A DNA stretch of 64,000 bases from Alopecurus myosuroides (Eukaryota > Streptophyta > Magnoliopsida > Poales > Poaceae), in NCBI GenBank assembly GCA_028641055.1, contig CM054062.1, positions 17,293,639 through 17,357,638 of the forward strand. Direction: 5' to 3'. Of this stretch, positions 8,249 through 18,375 are shown piece after piece (position 1 is the stretch's first letter; every line of letters starts with the position of its first letter). The notes beneath the pieces are model-generated. The model was not told the DNA's origin. It made no database searches and saw nothing but the letters and a program-made list of their open reading frames with translations. The position numbers and the translations under genes are program-made.

Positions 8249-10288
8249 GAGATAACGTGGAGCAGAAGAGATCACCCAGAAAGAATAGAGCACCCAGGAG
8301 TCTTAGCATTGGTAGTCGCACCACGGGTTAATGGCTACGAGTTAAAAAGGGTCCTGATGGACGGTGGAAGTAGCATCAATATCTTGTACTGGGAAACTTT
8401 TTCACGCATGGGTCTCAAAGAGTCCCTTCTACAGAAAAGCTCAACAATTTTTCATGGAATAGTGCCGGGTCACTCGGCATGTCCCGAGGGGAAAATCGCA
8501 TTGGAGGTAGCTTTCGGAGAATCAACGGATAATTATCGAGTTGAGTGGCTCACGTTCGAGGTGGTCAAATTGCGCAGTCCTTATCACGCACTATTTGGAA
8601 GACCGGCTTACGCCAAATTCATGGCCAGGCCGTGTTATGTGTATTTGCAGCTGAAGATTTCGGGTCCTAAGCAGACCATCACCATACATGGAAGCCGGGA
8701 TATAGCGGCCGAGTGCGGCGAAGGAGATTCGGTAATGGCCGAGCAAGCTTGCAAAAAAGAAGAACTCAAGTATTATCGGTCTCAAGTAGATCCGGATGAT
8801 GGAACCGCATTGAATAGGCCGAATACTGAGGACGAAAGAGCAAAATTCAAGGCAGCACAAGACACCAAGATGATAGATTTTGTCGAAGGTGATCCCACTA
8901 AGCAATTTACTATAGGGTCTAACTTGGACAGCGAGCAGGAGAAGGCACTTGTGGAGTTTATTCGTTCGAATGCGGACGTATTCGCCTGGACACCTAGCGA
9001 CATGCCGGGTATCCCTACAGAGTTGGCAGAGCACAGTTTGCATGTAGATCCCAAGTCCAGGCCTGTGAAGCAGGGCTTGAGGAAGATGAATGAGGAAAGA
9101 AGGAAAGCTATAGGTGAAGAAATTGCTCGGCTATTGACAGCCGGCTTCATCATGGAAGTATTTCACCCGGATTGGTTAGCAAATCCGGTGCTAGTGATGA
9201 AAAAGACCAATGAGTGGAGAATGTGCATTGATTTTACGAGTCTCAACAAGCATTGCCCAAAGGATCCGTTCGCACTACCAAGGATAGATCAGATCATAGA
9301 TGCAGTAGCTGGGAGTGACTTATTGTGCTTTCTGGACGCTTATTCCGGATATCATCAGATTAAACTCAAGAGGGAGGATTGGGAGAAAACATCGTTTATA
9401 ACCCCTTTTGGGGCCTTTTGTTACAAAACCATGACATTTGGGTTGAAGAACGCTGGCGCAACTTATCAACGGTGTATTCAGAAGTGCTTCGAGGACCAAA
9501 TTGGACGCAACGTCCATGCTTATGTGGATGATGTGGTTATCAAGACCAGGAAGGCAGAAACATTTATCGATGATCTAAAGGAAACGTTCAAGAACTTAAG
9601 GAGGTATCATATGAAGCTTAACCCGACAAAGTGCGTATTTGGAGTTCCAGCCGGGAAATTACTTGGCTTTATCGTTTCCGAGAGAGGAATTGAAGCAAAC
9701 CCGGACAAAATCAAAGCTATCCAAAGTCTGAAAAAGCCGGAAATTTTGAAGCATGTTCAAAAGCTCACGGGCTGCGTAGCAGCCTTGAGGCGATTTATAT
9801 CAAGACTCGGAGAAAAGGCAATACCCTTGTACCGGCTCTTGAGGAAATCCGACAAATTTGTATGGGATCAAGAGGCGGATGAGGCGTTCGAAGCACTAAA
9901 GAAGCAGTTATCTGAAGCACCAGTACTAGGGGCCCCGGGTCCTAAAGAGCCTATGTTGCTATACGTGGCAGCTGGCCCCCGGGCCGTCAGTGCAGTAGTG
10001 GTTGTGGAGCGTAAAGAGGATGGGAAAGGTTATCCAGTCCAGAGGCCGGTTTATTATGTCAGTGAGGTATTATCAGAGGCAAAGCAGCGGTATCCGTATT
10101 GGCAAAAGCTGGTTTTCGGGGTCTTTATGGCCAGCCGGAAACTGAAGCCGTATTTCCAGGAACACCCCATAATAGTGGTTAGCTCAATACCAATGTCGGA
10201 TATCATCAGAAACTCGGATGCGACCGGAAGAATAGCCAAATGGGCGATAGAAATGGGGGATTATCACATCAGCTACGAGCCCAGGTGA
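8249..10288 (+). CDS. Tat-1 pol, first part: protease, reverse transcriptase, RNase H
   Basis: The frame is open from 8249 to a TGA at 10286-10288 and has no clear ATG of its own because gag is missing. Early in it, VLMDGGSSINILYW is the aspartic protease active site (Asp at about 8360). The reverse transcriptase shows WRMCIDFTSLNK, FLDAYSGYHQI, PFGLKNAGATYQR and the catalytic YVDD at 9521-9532. It is followed by the Gypsy RNase H (FVWDQEADEAFEALK, PVYYVSEVL, then a HPIIVVSS segment). The TGA is in frame with the next ORF, so it looks like a point nonsense mutation; a CGA to TGA change at a methylated CpG would explain it. The product would process and copy the element RNA in virus-like particles if expressed. 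Confidence 0.85.
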   Translation, partial: EITWSRRDHPERIEHPGVLALVVAPRVNGYELKRVLMDGGSSINILYWETFSRMGLKESLLQKSSTIFHGIVPGHSACPEGKIALEVAFGESTDNYRVEWLTFEVVKLRSPYHALFGRPAYAKFMARPCYVYLQLKISGPKQTITIHGSRDIAAECGEGDSVMAEQACKKEELKYYRSQVDPDDGTALNRPNTEDERAKFKAAQDTKMIDFVEGDPTKQFTIGSNLDSEQEKALVEFIRSNADVFAWTPSDMPGIPTELAEHSLHVDPKSRPVKQGLRKMNEERRKAIGEEIARLLTAGFIMEVFHPDWLANPVLVMKKTNEWRMCIDFTSLNKHCPKDPFALPRIDQIIDAVAGSDLLCFLDAYSGYHQIKLKREDWEKTSFITPFGAFCYKTMTFGLKNAGATYQRCIQKCFEDQIGRNVHAYVDDVVIKTRKAETFIDDLKETFKNLRRYHMKLNPTKCVFGVPAGKLLGFIVSERGIEANPDKIKAIQSLKKPEILKHVQKLTGCVAALRRFISRLGEKAIPLYRLLRKSDKFVWDQEADEAFEALKKQLSEAPVLGAPGPKEPMLLYVAAGPRAVSAVVVVERKEDGKGYPVQRPVYYVSEVLSEAKQRYPYWQKLVFGVFMASRKLKPYFQEHPIIVVSSIPMSDIIRNSDATGRIAKWAIEMGDYHISYEPR

Positions 10289-12163
10289 GCAATCAAATCT
10301 CAGGCTTTGGTTGATTTCGTTAATGATTGGACACACACATGCATGACTACCATGGTTCCGAACTCCGAGTCATGGATTATGCACTTCGATGGATCAAAGC
10401 AGTACGAGGGATCAGGAGCTGGAGTGGTGCTAACATCACCCAAAGGAGACAAATTGAGTTACGTACTACAAATTCACTTTGACTGTTCCAACAACGTGGC
10501 CGAGTATGAGGCCCTATTGCATGGCTTAAAGGTAGCCAAGGAGATGAACATTAAGAGGATACGATGCTTCGGAGATTCGGACCTTGTGGTACAGCAGGTG
10601 TTAGGAACTTGGGATAGAAATGACGCAACTATGGCAGCATACCACAGGGAAGTTGATAGGGTTGCAGGATGTTTTTCCGGGTACGAGGTGGAGCATATAG
10701 ACAGAAGAAAGAATGAGGCAGCCGACGCCCTCGCTAGACTCGGCTCGCGCAGAGAGCCGGTTCCACCTAACGTTTTCCTGGACGAATTATGGCGACCATC
10801 AGTTAAAACCGAGTCAGAGGAGGAATTAGCAAATCAAGACCCGGATTTAGGACTCGTGGCCACTGTACGTGCTATTCCCGAGTGGACAGAACTGTTTTTG
10901 GCCTACCTATCACGGGGCGAGTTACCACAGCAAGAGGTGTTAGCAAGGCAAATTCTGCGGCGAGCAAAGGGATATTCGATCATCAATGGGGAGTTATACA
11001 AGAGAAGTGCAGCAGGAGTCTTTTTGCGCTGTGTAGCACCAGAAGAAGGCCGACAGATTCTTAAGGAAATCCATGAAGGTGATTGTGGGCATCATGCATC
11101 CACAAGATCCCTTGTGGCCAAAGCTTATCGACACGGATTTTTCTGGCTCACGGCTCTAGCAGATGCGGAGCGCTTAGTGGCAAGGTGTGACGGATGTCAA
11201 AGGTACGCACGCCAAACCCACGTGCCGGCTATGGAATTACGGACTATTCCGTTAACTTGGCCGTTCGCGGTTTGGGGTATGGACATGGTTGGTCCCTTTC
11301 ACATGTCACCTTGCAAGAAGACACATCTCTTGGTGGCTATTGATAAGTTTACCAAGTGGATTGAGGTTATGCCAGTCACCAACTGTGAAGCAGTTACAGC
11401 AGTCAAGTTCCTGAAAAGAATTATCTATCGGTTCGGGTATCCCCACAGTATAATTACCGACAATGGAACCAACATGTCCCTTGGCGCAATGGAAAAGTTT
11501 TGTGGTAGCAATGGAATCCGGCTTGACGTAGCATCAGTGGCTCATCCGCAGGCCAATGGACAAGTGGAGAGGGCAAACCAAGAATTACTTCGTGGACTAA
11601 AACCACGACTGCGAGTCCCTTGCATTAGGGCTGCGGGTGCATGGGTCGAAGAACTACCTTCCGTGGTCTGGGGTATCAACACTACACCTAACAGATCTAC
11701 TCAGATGACACCATTCTTCATGGTTTATGGTGCGGAAGCAGTGCTGCCGAGTGATATTATTCATGATTCACCTCGAGTATCAGCTTACGTCGAGGTAGAG
11801 AACGAGAAGACCCGGCAGGACGCCGTAGATATGTTAGAAGAGCAAAGGGAACAAGCCCTGGAAAGATCAGCCATATATCAGCAAGATCTACGGAGGTATC
11901 ATAGCCGGCGCGTGAAAACCCGGGTATTCCAGGAAGGAGACTTGGTTCTGCGCCTGGTACAGTCAAACGAAGGAAAACACAAATTATCACCACCATGGGA
12001 AGGACCGTTTATCATAAGCCGGAATCTGCATAATGGATCATATTACTTGGTAGATGCAAGGGAAGAGTCGGCTACAGTTAATGACACCGCTCATACCACT
12101 TCATCTATGCAAGAAAGAGACAGACCATGGAACGTGGCTCAGCTACGTCCATATTACACTTAG
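10289..12163 (+). CDS. Tat-1 pol, second part: archaeal-type RNase H and integrase
   Basis: Same frame as the preceding ORF after the single TGA. It starts AIKSQALVDFVNDW, the usual linker, then the second RNase H (WIMHFDGSK, NNVAEYEALLHGL, GDSDLVVQQV, NEAADALARLGS). The integrase follows: the H2C2 zinc region (GDCGHHAS ... CDGCQRY, about 11080-11205), catalytic Asp in GMDMVGPF (11282), Asp in IITDNGTN (11459) and Glu in GQVERAN (11567), so the DDE triad is intact. The C-terminal part has RRYHSRRVKTRVFQEGDLVL and ends with the stop at 12161-12163. The integrase inserts cDNA into the genome. Confidence 0.87.
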   Translation, partial: AIKSQALVDFVNDWTHTCMTTMVPNSESWIMHFDGSKQYEGSGAGVVLTSPKGDKLSYVLQIHFDCSNNVAEYEALLHGLKVAKEMNIKRIRCFGDSDLVVQQVLGTWDRNDATMAAYHREVDRVAGCFSGYEVEHIDRRKNEAADALARLGSRREPVPPNVFLDELWRPSVKTESEEELANQDPDLGLVATVRAIPEWTELFLAYLSRGELPQQEVLARQILRRAKGYSIINGELYKRSAAGVFLRCVAPEEGRQILKEIHEGDCGHHASTRSLVAKAYRHGFFWLTALADAERLVARCDGCQRYARQTHVPAMELRTIPLTWPFAVWGMDMVGPFHMSPCKKTHLLVAIDKFTKWIEVMPVTNCEAVTAVKFLKRIIYRFGYPHSIITDNGTNMSLGAMEKFCGSNGIRLDVASVAHPQANGQVERANQELLRGLKPRLRVPCIRAAGAWVEELPSVVWGINTTPNRSTQMTPFFMVYGAEAVLPSDIIHDSPRVSAYVEVENEKTRQDAVDMLEEQREQALERSAIYQQDLRRYHSRRVKTRVFQEGDLVLRLVQSNEGKHKLSPPWEGPFIISRNLHNGSYYLVDAREESATVNDTAHTTSSMQERDRPWNVAQLRPYYT

Positions 12164-13213
12164 TAAAGACTATATTGGCAAGTGGAATTGCACGATGTAA
12201 CAGGCAGCAGGTTTCAGACGTACTCTTTTCCTATCCAGGGTACCCTTGCGGACTGGATGGGTTCTTAATGAGGCGGCTTGCTGACCCAACATTCTCATAT
12301 CAAGAAAAGAAGTGGTTATTCTCATGTTCCTTAATCTCAGTACGTTGCATATATATAGGTCTTGGGGGCTGATTGCTTGAATAGCACAGTTGCAAACTCA
12401 ATGACCCGGCCTTGATGCCTATGAGTTATAAGGGCCGATTACTCGCAAACGAGTACGGCTGCAATCTTATAACCGGACAAAGGAGCCAAACTTTCTTGAC
12501 TTTTCTTACTTAAGCTCGATGTGACTCGCAATAAAAGTGGCATGATTTGCTCGCTTACGATTACAATCAGCCATGAAGCCCAATGGGACTTGCCTGACCC
12601 TGTTTTCGTATAGATGTAACAACATGATATCCACGCGAAAGCCGGCTTATAGTACAAGATTGTCAAAAGGGTCATCTAAACCACAAGTTATGCAGAGTAT
12701 AAGGCTAATAGCTGGAAACTCAATGTTTATCAAGCATAACTTCATTACCTATATGAAACGGCTCTGGGTTTGGGCTTAGCAAACAACAAAACTCGTTCTC
12801 TTCGAAAAGACCACATATCCCAGACTCGGAAATTCGGGTCTTGGCGATTCGGGATTTCGGAAAGGAAAAAGTAGCTTAGTTGCTAAGGCTCAAAAAACCC
12901 AAACATCCGAGTCTTGGGGACTTGGGGGCTTAGAAGCAAGTCCGCTCGTCAACACCCACGAAACTCGGAAACCGAGTCTCACAAAAGGAATCGTAAAGAA
13001 AGTCGGATATCAAGAACAAGTTGACTCAAAAGTGGATAAATTTAAACGATCAGAAGAAGCACAAAGTGTATCAAGAACTTAGAGTGCATTACAAACTCCG
13101 GCAAATAGTATCAAAGGTGCACAGGCGCACCATCCAAAAATAGTTGTTTTAACGACACATCGATCAACTGACGTGTATGAAGTAGCATCAGGCATCAGGT
13201 ATCACTCGGTGTT
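12164..13213. other. Tat-1 convergent intergenic region
   Basis: About 1 kb between the 3' end of sense pol and the 3' end of the antisense gene. It is rich in ACTCGG/CCGAGT words. No supported gene was found. It should hold the 3' ends of both transcripts. Confidence 0.6.
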
Positions 13214-16200
13214 CTAGGCCGCGGCGTCCATCTTCGCCTTGCCCTTGCTATCACTTGGGGTAACAGCAGCACCCGGATCAGTAGTACCGGCTCGCGCAGG
13301 AGGAGGAACGACTGGTGTGGAGGTAGCGGGTGCATAATCGGCTTCAGCTTTCTTTTTGGCAGCCTCCTCCCTCAACTTAGCAGCTTCCTCCTTCCATCGG
13401 GCCAGCATGTCATACGGCTCGGGAAGATCCGACTTAACCGCTTCACCAGCAGCATCATATGCAGGAACGAGGGAATCGAAATCTAAGCCGTAAGCAATCA
13501 CGCTGGCCGGGTAACGGACCTCCTTCTGGACGGCCTGGAAATCCTTGACGGAGAACTTGGACCCATCAAGCTTGTATTCCGGGAAACCGCCCATAAGCTT
13601 GGCTAGCTCGATCTTAGGGAAGTAAGCCTTGGCAAGCGCAAGACCCCGGGTTACTCCAACCCGGCAGGACGAGCGTTTCCAGTGCCAAATCCACTCGGGG
13701 ATAGTGGAGCAAGCGTCTAGCATTCTCTTCAGGTCGCCATGCCCTTTACCCGGCCACCGTATTTCTTGAAGGATCCATTTGGTTCCGGCGCATAGCTGCC
13801 GGATAACGCCCTTGATAGTTTTCAGCCTGGCAATGTCACCCTCGTCCGGCATCACTTCATCCGGACCTGCAGAAATGGAAACATGAGTCAGGAAACTCCG
13901 GCTATTTATCAAAAGGATAACCCGGATGAAGAAACGTACCAAGCAAAGCACGATATGTATCAGCAATTTGAACAGAAAGGCTTGTTAGATCATCTTCTGC
14001 TGTGTGAGCCCTCCTCCTATACTTCTTCATTATCGTCCTACTCCTCCTGGCCTCAGCCTCGGCCGCCTCACGCAGAGCCACCTCCTTTTCAATGAGCTTG
14101 GTGGCCTTTGCTAGTTTCTCCTCAGATTGAGTCACGAAGGACTGCATGGATGCAAGGAAGGATTAGCCGGGTAAAGGGGCAAGTTATCAGTCGCTTATAT
14201 CGTAAAGTTCCAAGCAAATTGTGAATCAATTCACTCGGAACTTGGGGACTGGATAAGGACACAAGCAATATTAGTCGGGTTTACCTCGTGTTTGGCTATT
14301 AAAGCCTCCAAGATGTTTTCTTCATTAGCCCTCAAAGCGCGCAGGGTTTCGAGCATCTGGGCAAACGTCAGGTCCTCGGGTCGAACACCGGAAGAGCCGG
14401 CAGCCTGGTCGCCTGATGGGGGAGCTCTCCCCGCCCTTGGGGTCGAGACCCGGACAGTCTGAGTATCCGGGTTGGGAGAACCCATCCTCGTGTCCGGAAC
14501 CTCGATCTCCTCGTCCACTGGTTCGGATGAAGCAGGAGACCCGACGGCTTGGTGAAGTGGATCGCCCAAGGGGCCTTGTTCCTGGTTGTTCTCAATATCA
14601 CCGCCAGTCGCGGCATCTACGTTCTCAGTCGGCTCCTTTGTCTGACGGTTATCCATCTCCACATTCTCCAGGTCACTAACGGTGACTTGAGCGCTAAAAC
14701 AAAGATGAGAGGAGGCAGTTAGCAATGGTGATTGAAAATTGTCAGGTATCAAAAGATGTCATATAGCAAAAACTTACCCGGTATTTACGGCGTAATCCGG
14801 CGGGAGCTCGCTGCTGGAAGCAGACGAAGATGTCAAAGGGACCGACAGCGGAACCCGGAATTGCCCGGCACGTGGATGGTTAGGAGAAGGGTGGCGCTGA
14901 GGAGAATTGGAAGGACGAGGCGGAGGAGCACTGGCACGATGGGCGGGGGAGGTGGAGATGCCCGGGTTAAGGGGATCCTCACTCGGGGAACTCCGAGTTA
15001 CTCTGCGCTTGGCTGGAAGAGAATCCTTCAAGTACGACGAGTTCGATAGTTGATGGTTAAGTTGTCGCATGGCATCAAAGGAGTAAGGTTCAGAGGATAT
15101 AGAGGAGAAAGGAACCTTGGACACTGCCCCTCTGGTCTTCCTCTTGGCTCCAACTGTTGCCTCTTGATCAGATTCGGTAGCCTCCGGGTCATCCTCGTTA
15201 TTCTCACCTTCGTCCTCCAGCCCTGCGAACCGAGTGTGTGTCCGTGGGAAAAAGTTAAATGGGAGGAAAATGATGCAAGTAAAGATAATACAAGATCCGG
15301 GCAAATACCTTCATCACCGTTAGCCGGCTCATCTTCTTCTTCCGGGTCTCTGGAAGGGGGGGAGGTTTCAACTGTCCAGAAAGGATCATCGGCCTGAGAC
15401 ATAAAGATGAAAATAAGAACTAGGAGCAGTATCGAGTCAAGATGAGGAAATAAACTTATGAGTATCGGGTCTTACCGCTGGGGCCGGGTTTTCCCGAGTA
15501 AACGGAGGTAACCCGGCGATGTTCTTTATCACCTCCAGCTTCTCTGTCAAGAAACCCTTGATGGTTTTGTTGGTATCCCCGACTGCAAAGCTCTTGGTGG
15601 AATATCGAAGGGCGTCTGTGGTGTGCCCCGAGTATTCGCACATCAATTTGGAGCGGATAGAATTGGGTTGGATCCGGAAGTCGACCCAAGTTTTCACTAA
15701 GTTGAGCCCAAGAAGGCCTTGGGCTGAGAGAACGGCTAACTTAGCTAGCAAAGGTATGATTGCCTCCCTGTCTGAGTCAATGGCGAAAGCGTTGAAATTC
15801 TCGGAAGTATTGAGGAGGCCCTCCGAGTAACCCGACAGTCTCTTCTCGCCGGGTGGAGTGGTGTCGTGGCAGTAGAAGAAGGATAGTTGCCAGTGTTTAA
15901 CATGGGAGTTCAGATTAAGGGTTGGCATTGGGGAGTTTTTGCGGCGTTGGATGGATACCCCGCCGCAAGTGAGAAGTGCTCCGTCACCGCTTTCGCGGCA
16001 CGGCTTGCACTGGAAAAGTTCAATAAAGAGAGTCAAACTTGGCGGAGTGCACAAGTATGACTCGGATAGGACAATGAAGTGGGTAATATTCAACATAGAG
16101 TTAGGCCCTATGTCGAATACCCGGAGGCCGTAGTGGCTCAGGACCTCGCGAAAGAAAGGGTGACCCGGAGGGCGGAATCCCCGGGTCACGTGCTCTATGA

Positions 16201-16405
16201 AACAGATTACCTCGCCGTCGGCGGGTGTGGGCCGGGTCTCGTCACCCGGTGCCCTCCAGTGAATGTCCTTCTGAGGGGGAAGAACCCCCAACTCGGCCAA
16301 TTCTTCCAGCTTGGCCTTTGTGACAGTGGATCGCCCCCAATTGGCGGATATGGATTGGGTTGTCTTCGCCTGGGCCGGCTGTTTCCCTTGCCTTTTGGGA
16401 GCCAT
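13214..16405 (-). CDS. Tat-1 antisense gene, six exons, uninterrupted (PF04195-like)
   Basis: Minus strand, opposite to pol. Exons by GT-AG sites: 16405-15476, 15393-15309, 15222-14778, 14693-14285, 14141-13940, 13866-13214; introns 82, 86, 84, 143 and 73 bp. The phases join exactly into one frame of 907 residues ending at 13214. The ATG at 16405 starts MAPKRQGKQPAQAK, a basic, possibly nuclear N-terminus. Residues about 63-135 (GEVICFIEHVTRGFRPP, HPFFREVLSHYGLRVFDIGP, LCTPPSLTLFIELF) match the plant 'putative gypsy type transposon' family as I remember it. Then come acidic/Pro-rich linkers, a coiled-coil region (EEKLAKATKLIEKEVALREA, exon 5) and a Lys/Ala-rich end with KWKEEAAKLREEAAKKKAEA-like heptads. 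Function unknown. It overlaps no sense coding sequence, so its preservation is not a by-product of pol. Confidence 0.85.
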
Positions 16406-16414
16406 GGGATCAAC

Positions 16415-16924
16415 CTGCAAAACACAAGGGAAAAAGGTACAGGAAATAGGACTCGGAAGTATTGGATTATCCGAGTCTGGGGTATCAAGAAAGTATGAAA
16501 ACTAAGAACTATCCGGGTATCACGCCATGGAGTGGAGATTGCGAGGTATCCGGGTATTAAGTACAACTATGGAGATTATTGGTCACTTACGTATGGAAAA
16601 GTATTTGGGGAAGACGGATGGTTGCCCATGTATCTACTGCAAGCAAAATAGCCGAAAAAGGAGGATTTTCCGGGTGTCAATGTTATGCGCGGAAAATTGA
16701 GGTGAAATGGATCTAGATTGGAAAACTTGAGAACGATTCTACGAAGAAATTGGTGATTAATAATGGTAGGAGGATGAGGTGTAATCATCAAACAGGTGGT
16801 TAAAGGAGTTAGCGAGCGTCAAATCGATCTAATCCGGTGCAACAGGAAGAACGGCCCGCAGGTTGACCTAGATCCAATCTAAGGTGAATCGAAAAATTGC
16901 GGAGCTATTTTAACAAATACTTAC
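16415..16924 (-). other. Candidate 5'-UTR intron of the Tat-1 antisense gene
   Basis: On the minus strand a strong donor GTAAGTATTTG begins at 16924, and an acceptor TTTTGCAG ends at 16415, ten bases above the ATG codon. If used, it gives a leader exon of about 230 nt starting about 30 bp below the TATA box at 17182-17189. Confidence 0.45.
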
Positions 16925-17181
16925 TGGGAGGAGCTTGAATCTGGCGTGGCGGCGGCCGATGTCGCGGTCTGGATGCCCCCCTGCAACCCTTGATGAACGG
17001 AATGAGGGCGCGGTGGCAGAGCTTGGCGGCGGCGCGGAACAGTTCAAGGATGAACGTGGCCGACGGCGGCCTTGCTATGATGGCGGGCTTGAGATTCTTG
17101 TGGAATTGCGGAGCGCAGGGAATAAGGAAGCAAATGGAAGGTTGGAATGAAACGTTGGGATCTAAGTTACCCTCTGGGCTC

Positions 17182-17189
17182 TATTTATA
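17182..17189 (-). promoter_or_regulatory. TATA box pointing antisense in Tat-1
   Basis: TATAAATA on the minus strand, followed by GAGCCCAGAGGG. It lies outside the 3' LTR and directs transcription toward the antisense gene. Tat-2 has TATAAATA at the corresponding place (22152-22159). Confidence 0.55.
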
Positions 17190-17579
17190 AGATGCGGGCG
17201 GATAAACCTATCCTAACAGGCGGAATCCGGAAATTTTGGGATAACGGTCATCTGTGCGGATTTTTTGAGATATGCTTCAAGTGTTGAACGTGATATCCGG
17301 GCAGAAATAAGAAGGAGATATTTTCCGCGATATCAGGGTTAATTATCGAGTAAAGTAAGTCGGGCTTTTGGCATTTTTTATCAGGGTTTAGACCTGGAGA
17401 GCTAAGCCAAGTACTTGGAGAAAAGCCGGGTTACTATATGGCCACCATGGAGTTAGGCCTAGCTATTTATCAAAGCACCTTAACCCGGCCTCCATACACT
17501 TGTGCGTTTGATATTTTTGCAGCGAATAGCAAGCGCTTCAAGGAAGGATCCGTGAAGCCCAAGCTATTATGGGGACTAC

Positions 17580-18054
17580 TGATGGAGGGATAATAACCCG
17601 GTAGGCCAACTCCAAGGTGTAACCCGGCCCAAAGGACGCTGCGCAAGATCCGGCTAAGGATAAAGAAACTTCTGGAAGGCCCAAGTTTGTAGGCCTCGTA
17701 ACCCGGATTGTGGGTTACGGTAAACGAAAGTTAGGGTTTGTATGCGGTGTCCGGGTAGGATACAGGGTGCGTCTTGGAGGGTAAGCCAGGGGGTACGGGT
17801 GCTTTATAAACCGACCCTAGGTTTAGTTGAGAGAGATCTAAGAACCCTAACAATATCGCTTGGTATCGAGTATCCAGTGTAACACGCGAGTTGAGTTAAT
17901 ATCTTGAGATTGGAGACTCGGCGACTTGATTGCCGGCTACCAGATCGAGTTCCATCATGTTTTCCTCTGAGCTAAACCCTCTCCCAAACGCATGTGTCGT
18001 CTTGCCCCAAGATCAGTTACCCTCGGTAACATCTGCCGTGATTATCCCACGACA
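17580..18054 (+). repeat. Tat-1 3' LTR
   Basis: 475 bp, nearly identical to 7430-7905. A purine-rich stretch (TATGGGGACTAC) precedes it as the likely polypurine tract. CAATC follows at 18055. Confidence 0.92.
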
Positions 18055-18059
18055 CAATC

Positions 18060-18087
18060 CTTGTTCAAAAAATCTCTGATGTTCGAA
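18060..18087 (+). mobile_element. 3' end of the split retroposon plus second target duplication
   Basis: After the CAATC of Tat-1, the retroposon ends TTGTTCAAAAA. It is followed by ATCTCTGATGTTCGAA (18072-18087), the same 16 bp found at 6536-6551. Confidence 0.65.
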
Positions 18088-18253
18088 AATGAATATTTGC
18101 TAAGATTCTGAGGAAGGAGAAAGTACCAGAAAGGTCTTGTGTTTCGGTATACTCACTTTCTATTATTTAGAAGATTTTTTTTTGTGAGTTTTGAAAAAAC
18201 ATAACACTTGTTGGACTTACTCGTATAAATTTCTGAAATAATATAACCATGTA

Positions 18254-18375
18254 CTCCCTCCGTTCACAAATAGATGGCTTCCATTTGTCCAAATAAGAAT
18301 GTATTTGGACACAAACATGTCTATATACATTCATATTTAGACAAATAGAAGTCATCTATTTGTGAACGGAGGGAG
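18254..18375. mobile_element. Stowaway MITE, complete
   Basis: 122 bp with termini CTCCCTCCGTTCACAAATAG and its complement, flanked by TA (18252-18253 and 18376-18377). The interior folds almost end to end (GATGGCTTCCATTTG against its inverse). Confidence 0.92.

Larger units (their letters stand above)
7430..18054 (+). mobile_element. Tat-1: complete Tat-lineage Gypsy element, TSD CAATC
   Basis: It is bounded by two LTRs of about 475 bp (TGATGGAGGG ... CCCACGACA) and by CAATC on both sides (7425-7429 and 18055-18059). Internal order: primer-binding site, short leader, protease, reverse transcriptase, Gypsy RNase H, a second archaeal-type RNase H, integrase, then a convergent antisense gene before the 3' LTR. 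The dual RNase H and the antisense ORF mark the Tat lineage. A recognisable gag is absent: only about 340 bp lie between the primer-binding site and the pol frame. The LTRs differ by 7 substitutions and one 1-bp indel, giving roughly 0.6 million years at 1.3e-8 per site per year. Confidence 0.9.

Noticed and set aside
8249..12163. Considered whether the reverse transcriptase regions came from an endogenous pararetrovirus
   Set aside because: LTRs, primer sites, integrase and target duplications show LTR retrotransposons; no movement-protein or pararetroviral features were seen.
16207..16566. 119-codon minus-strand frame overlapping the first exon of the Tat-1 antisense gene
   Set aside because: It is in another frame than the PF04195-like exon and carries no motifs.
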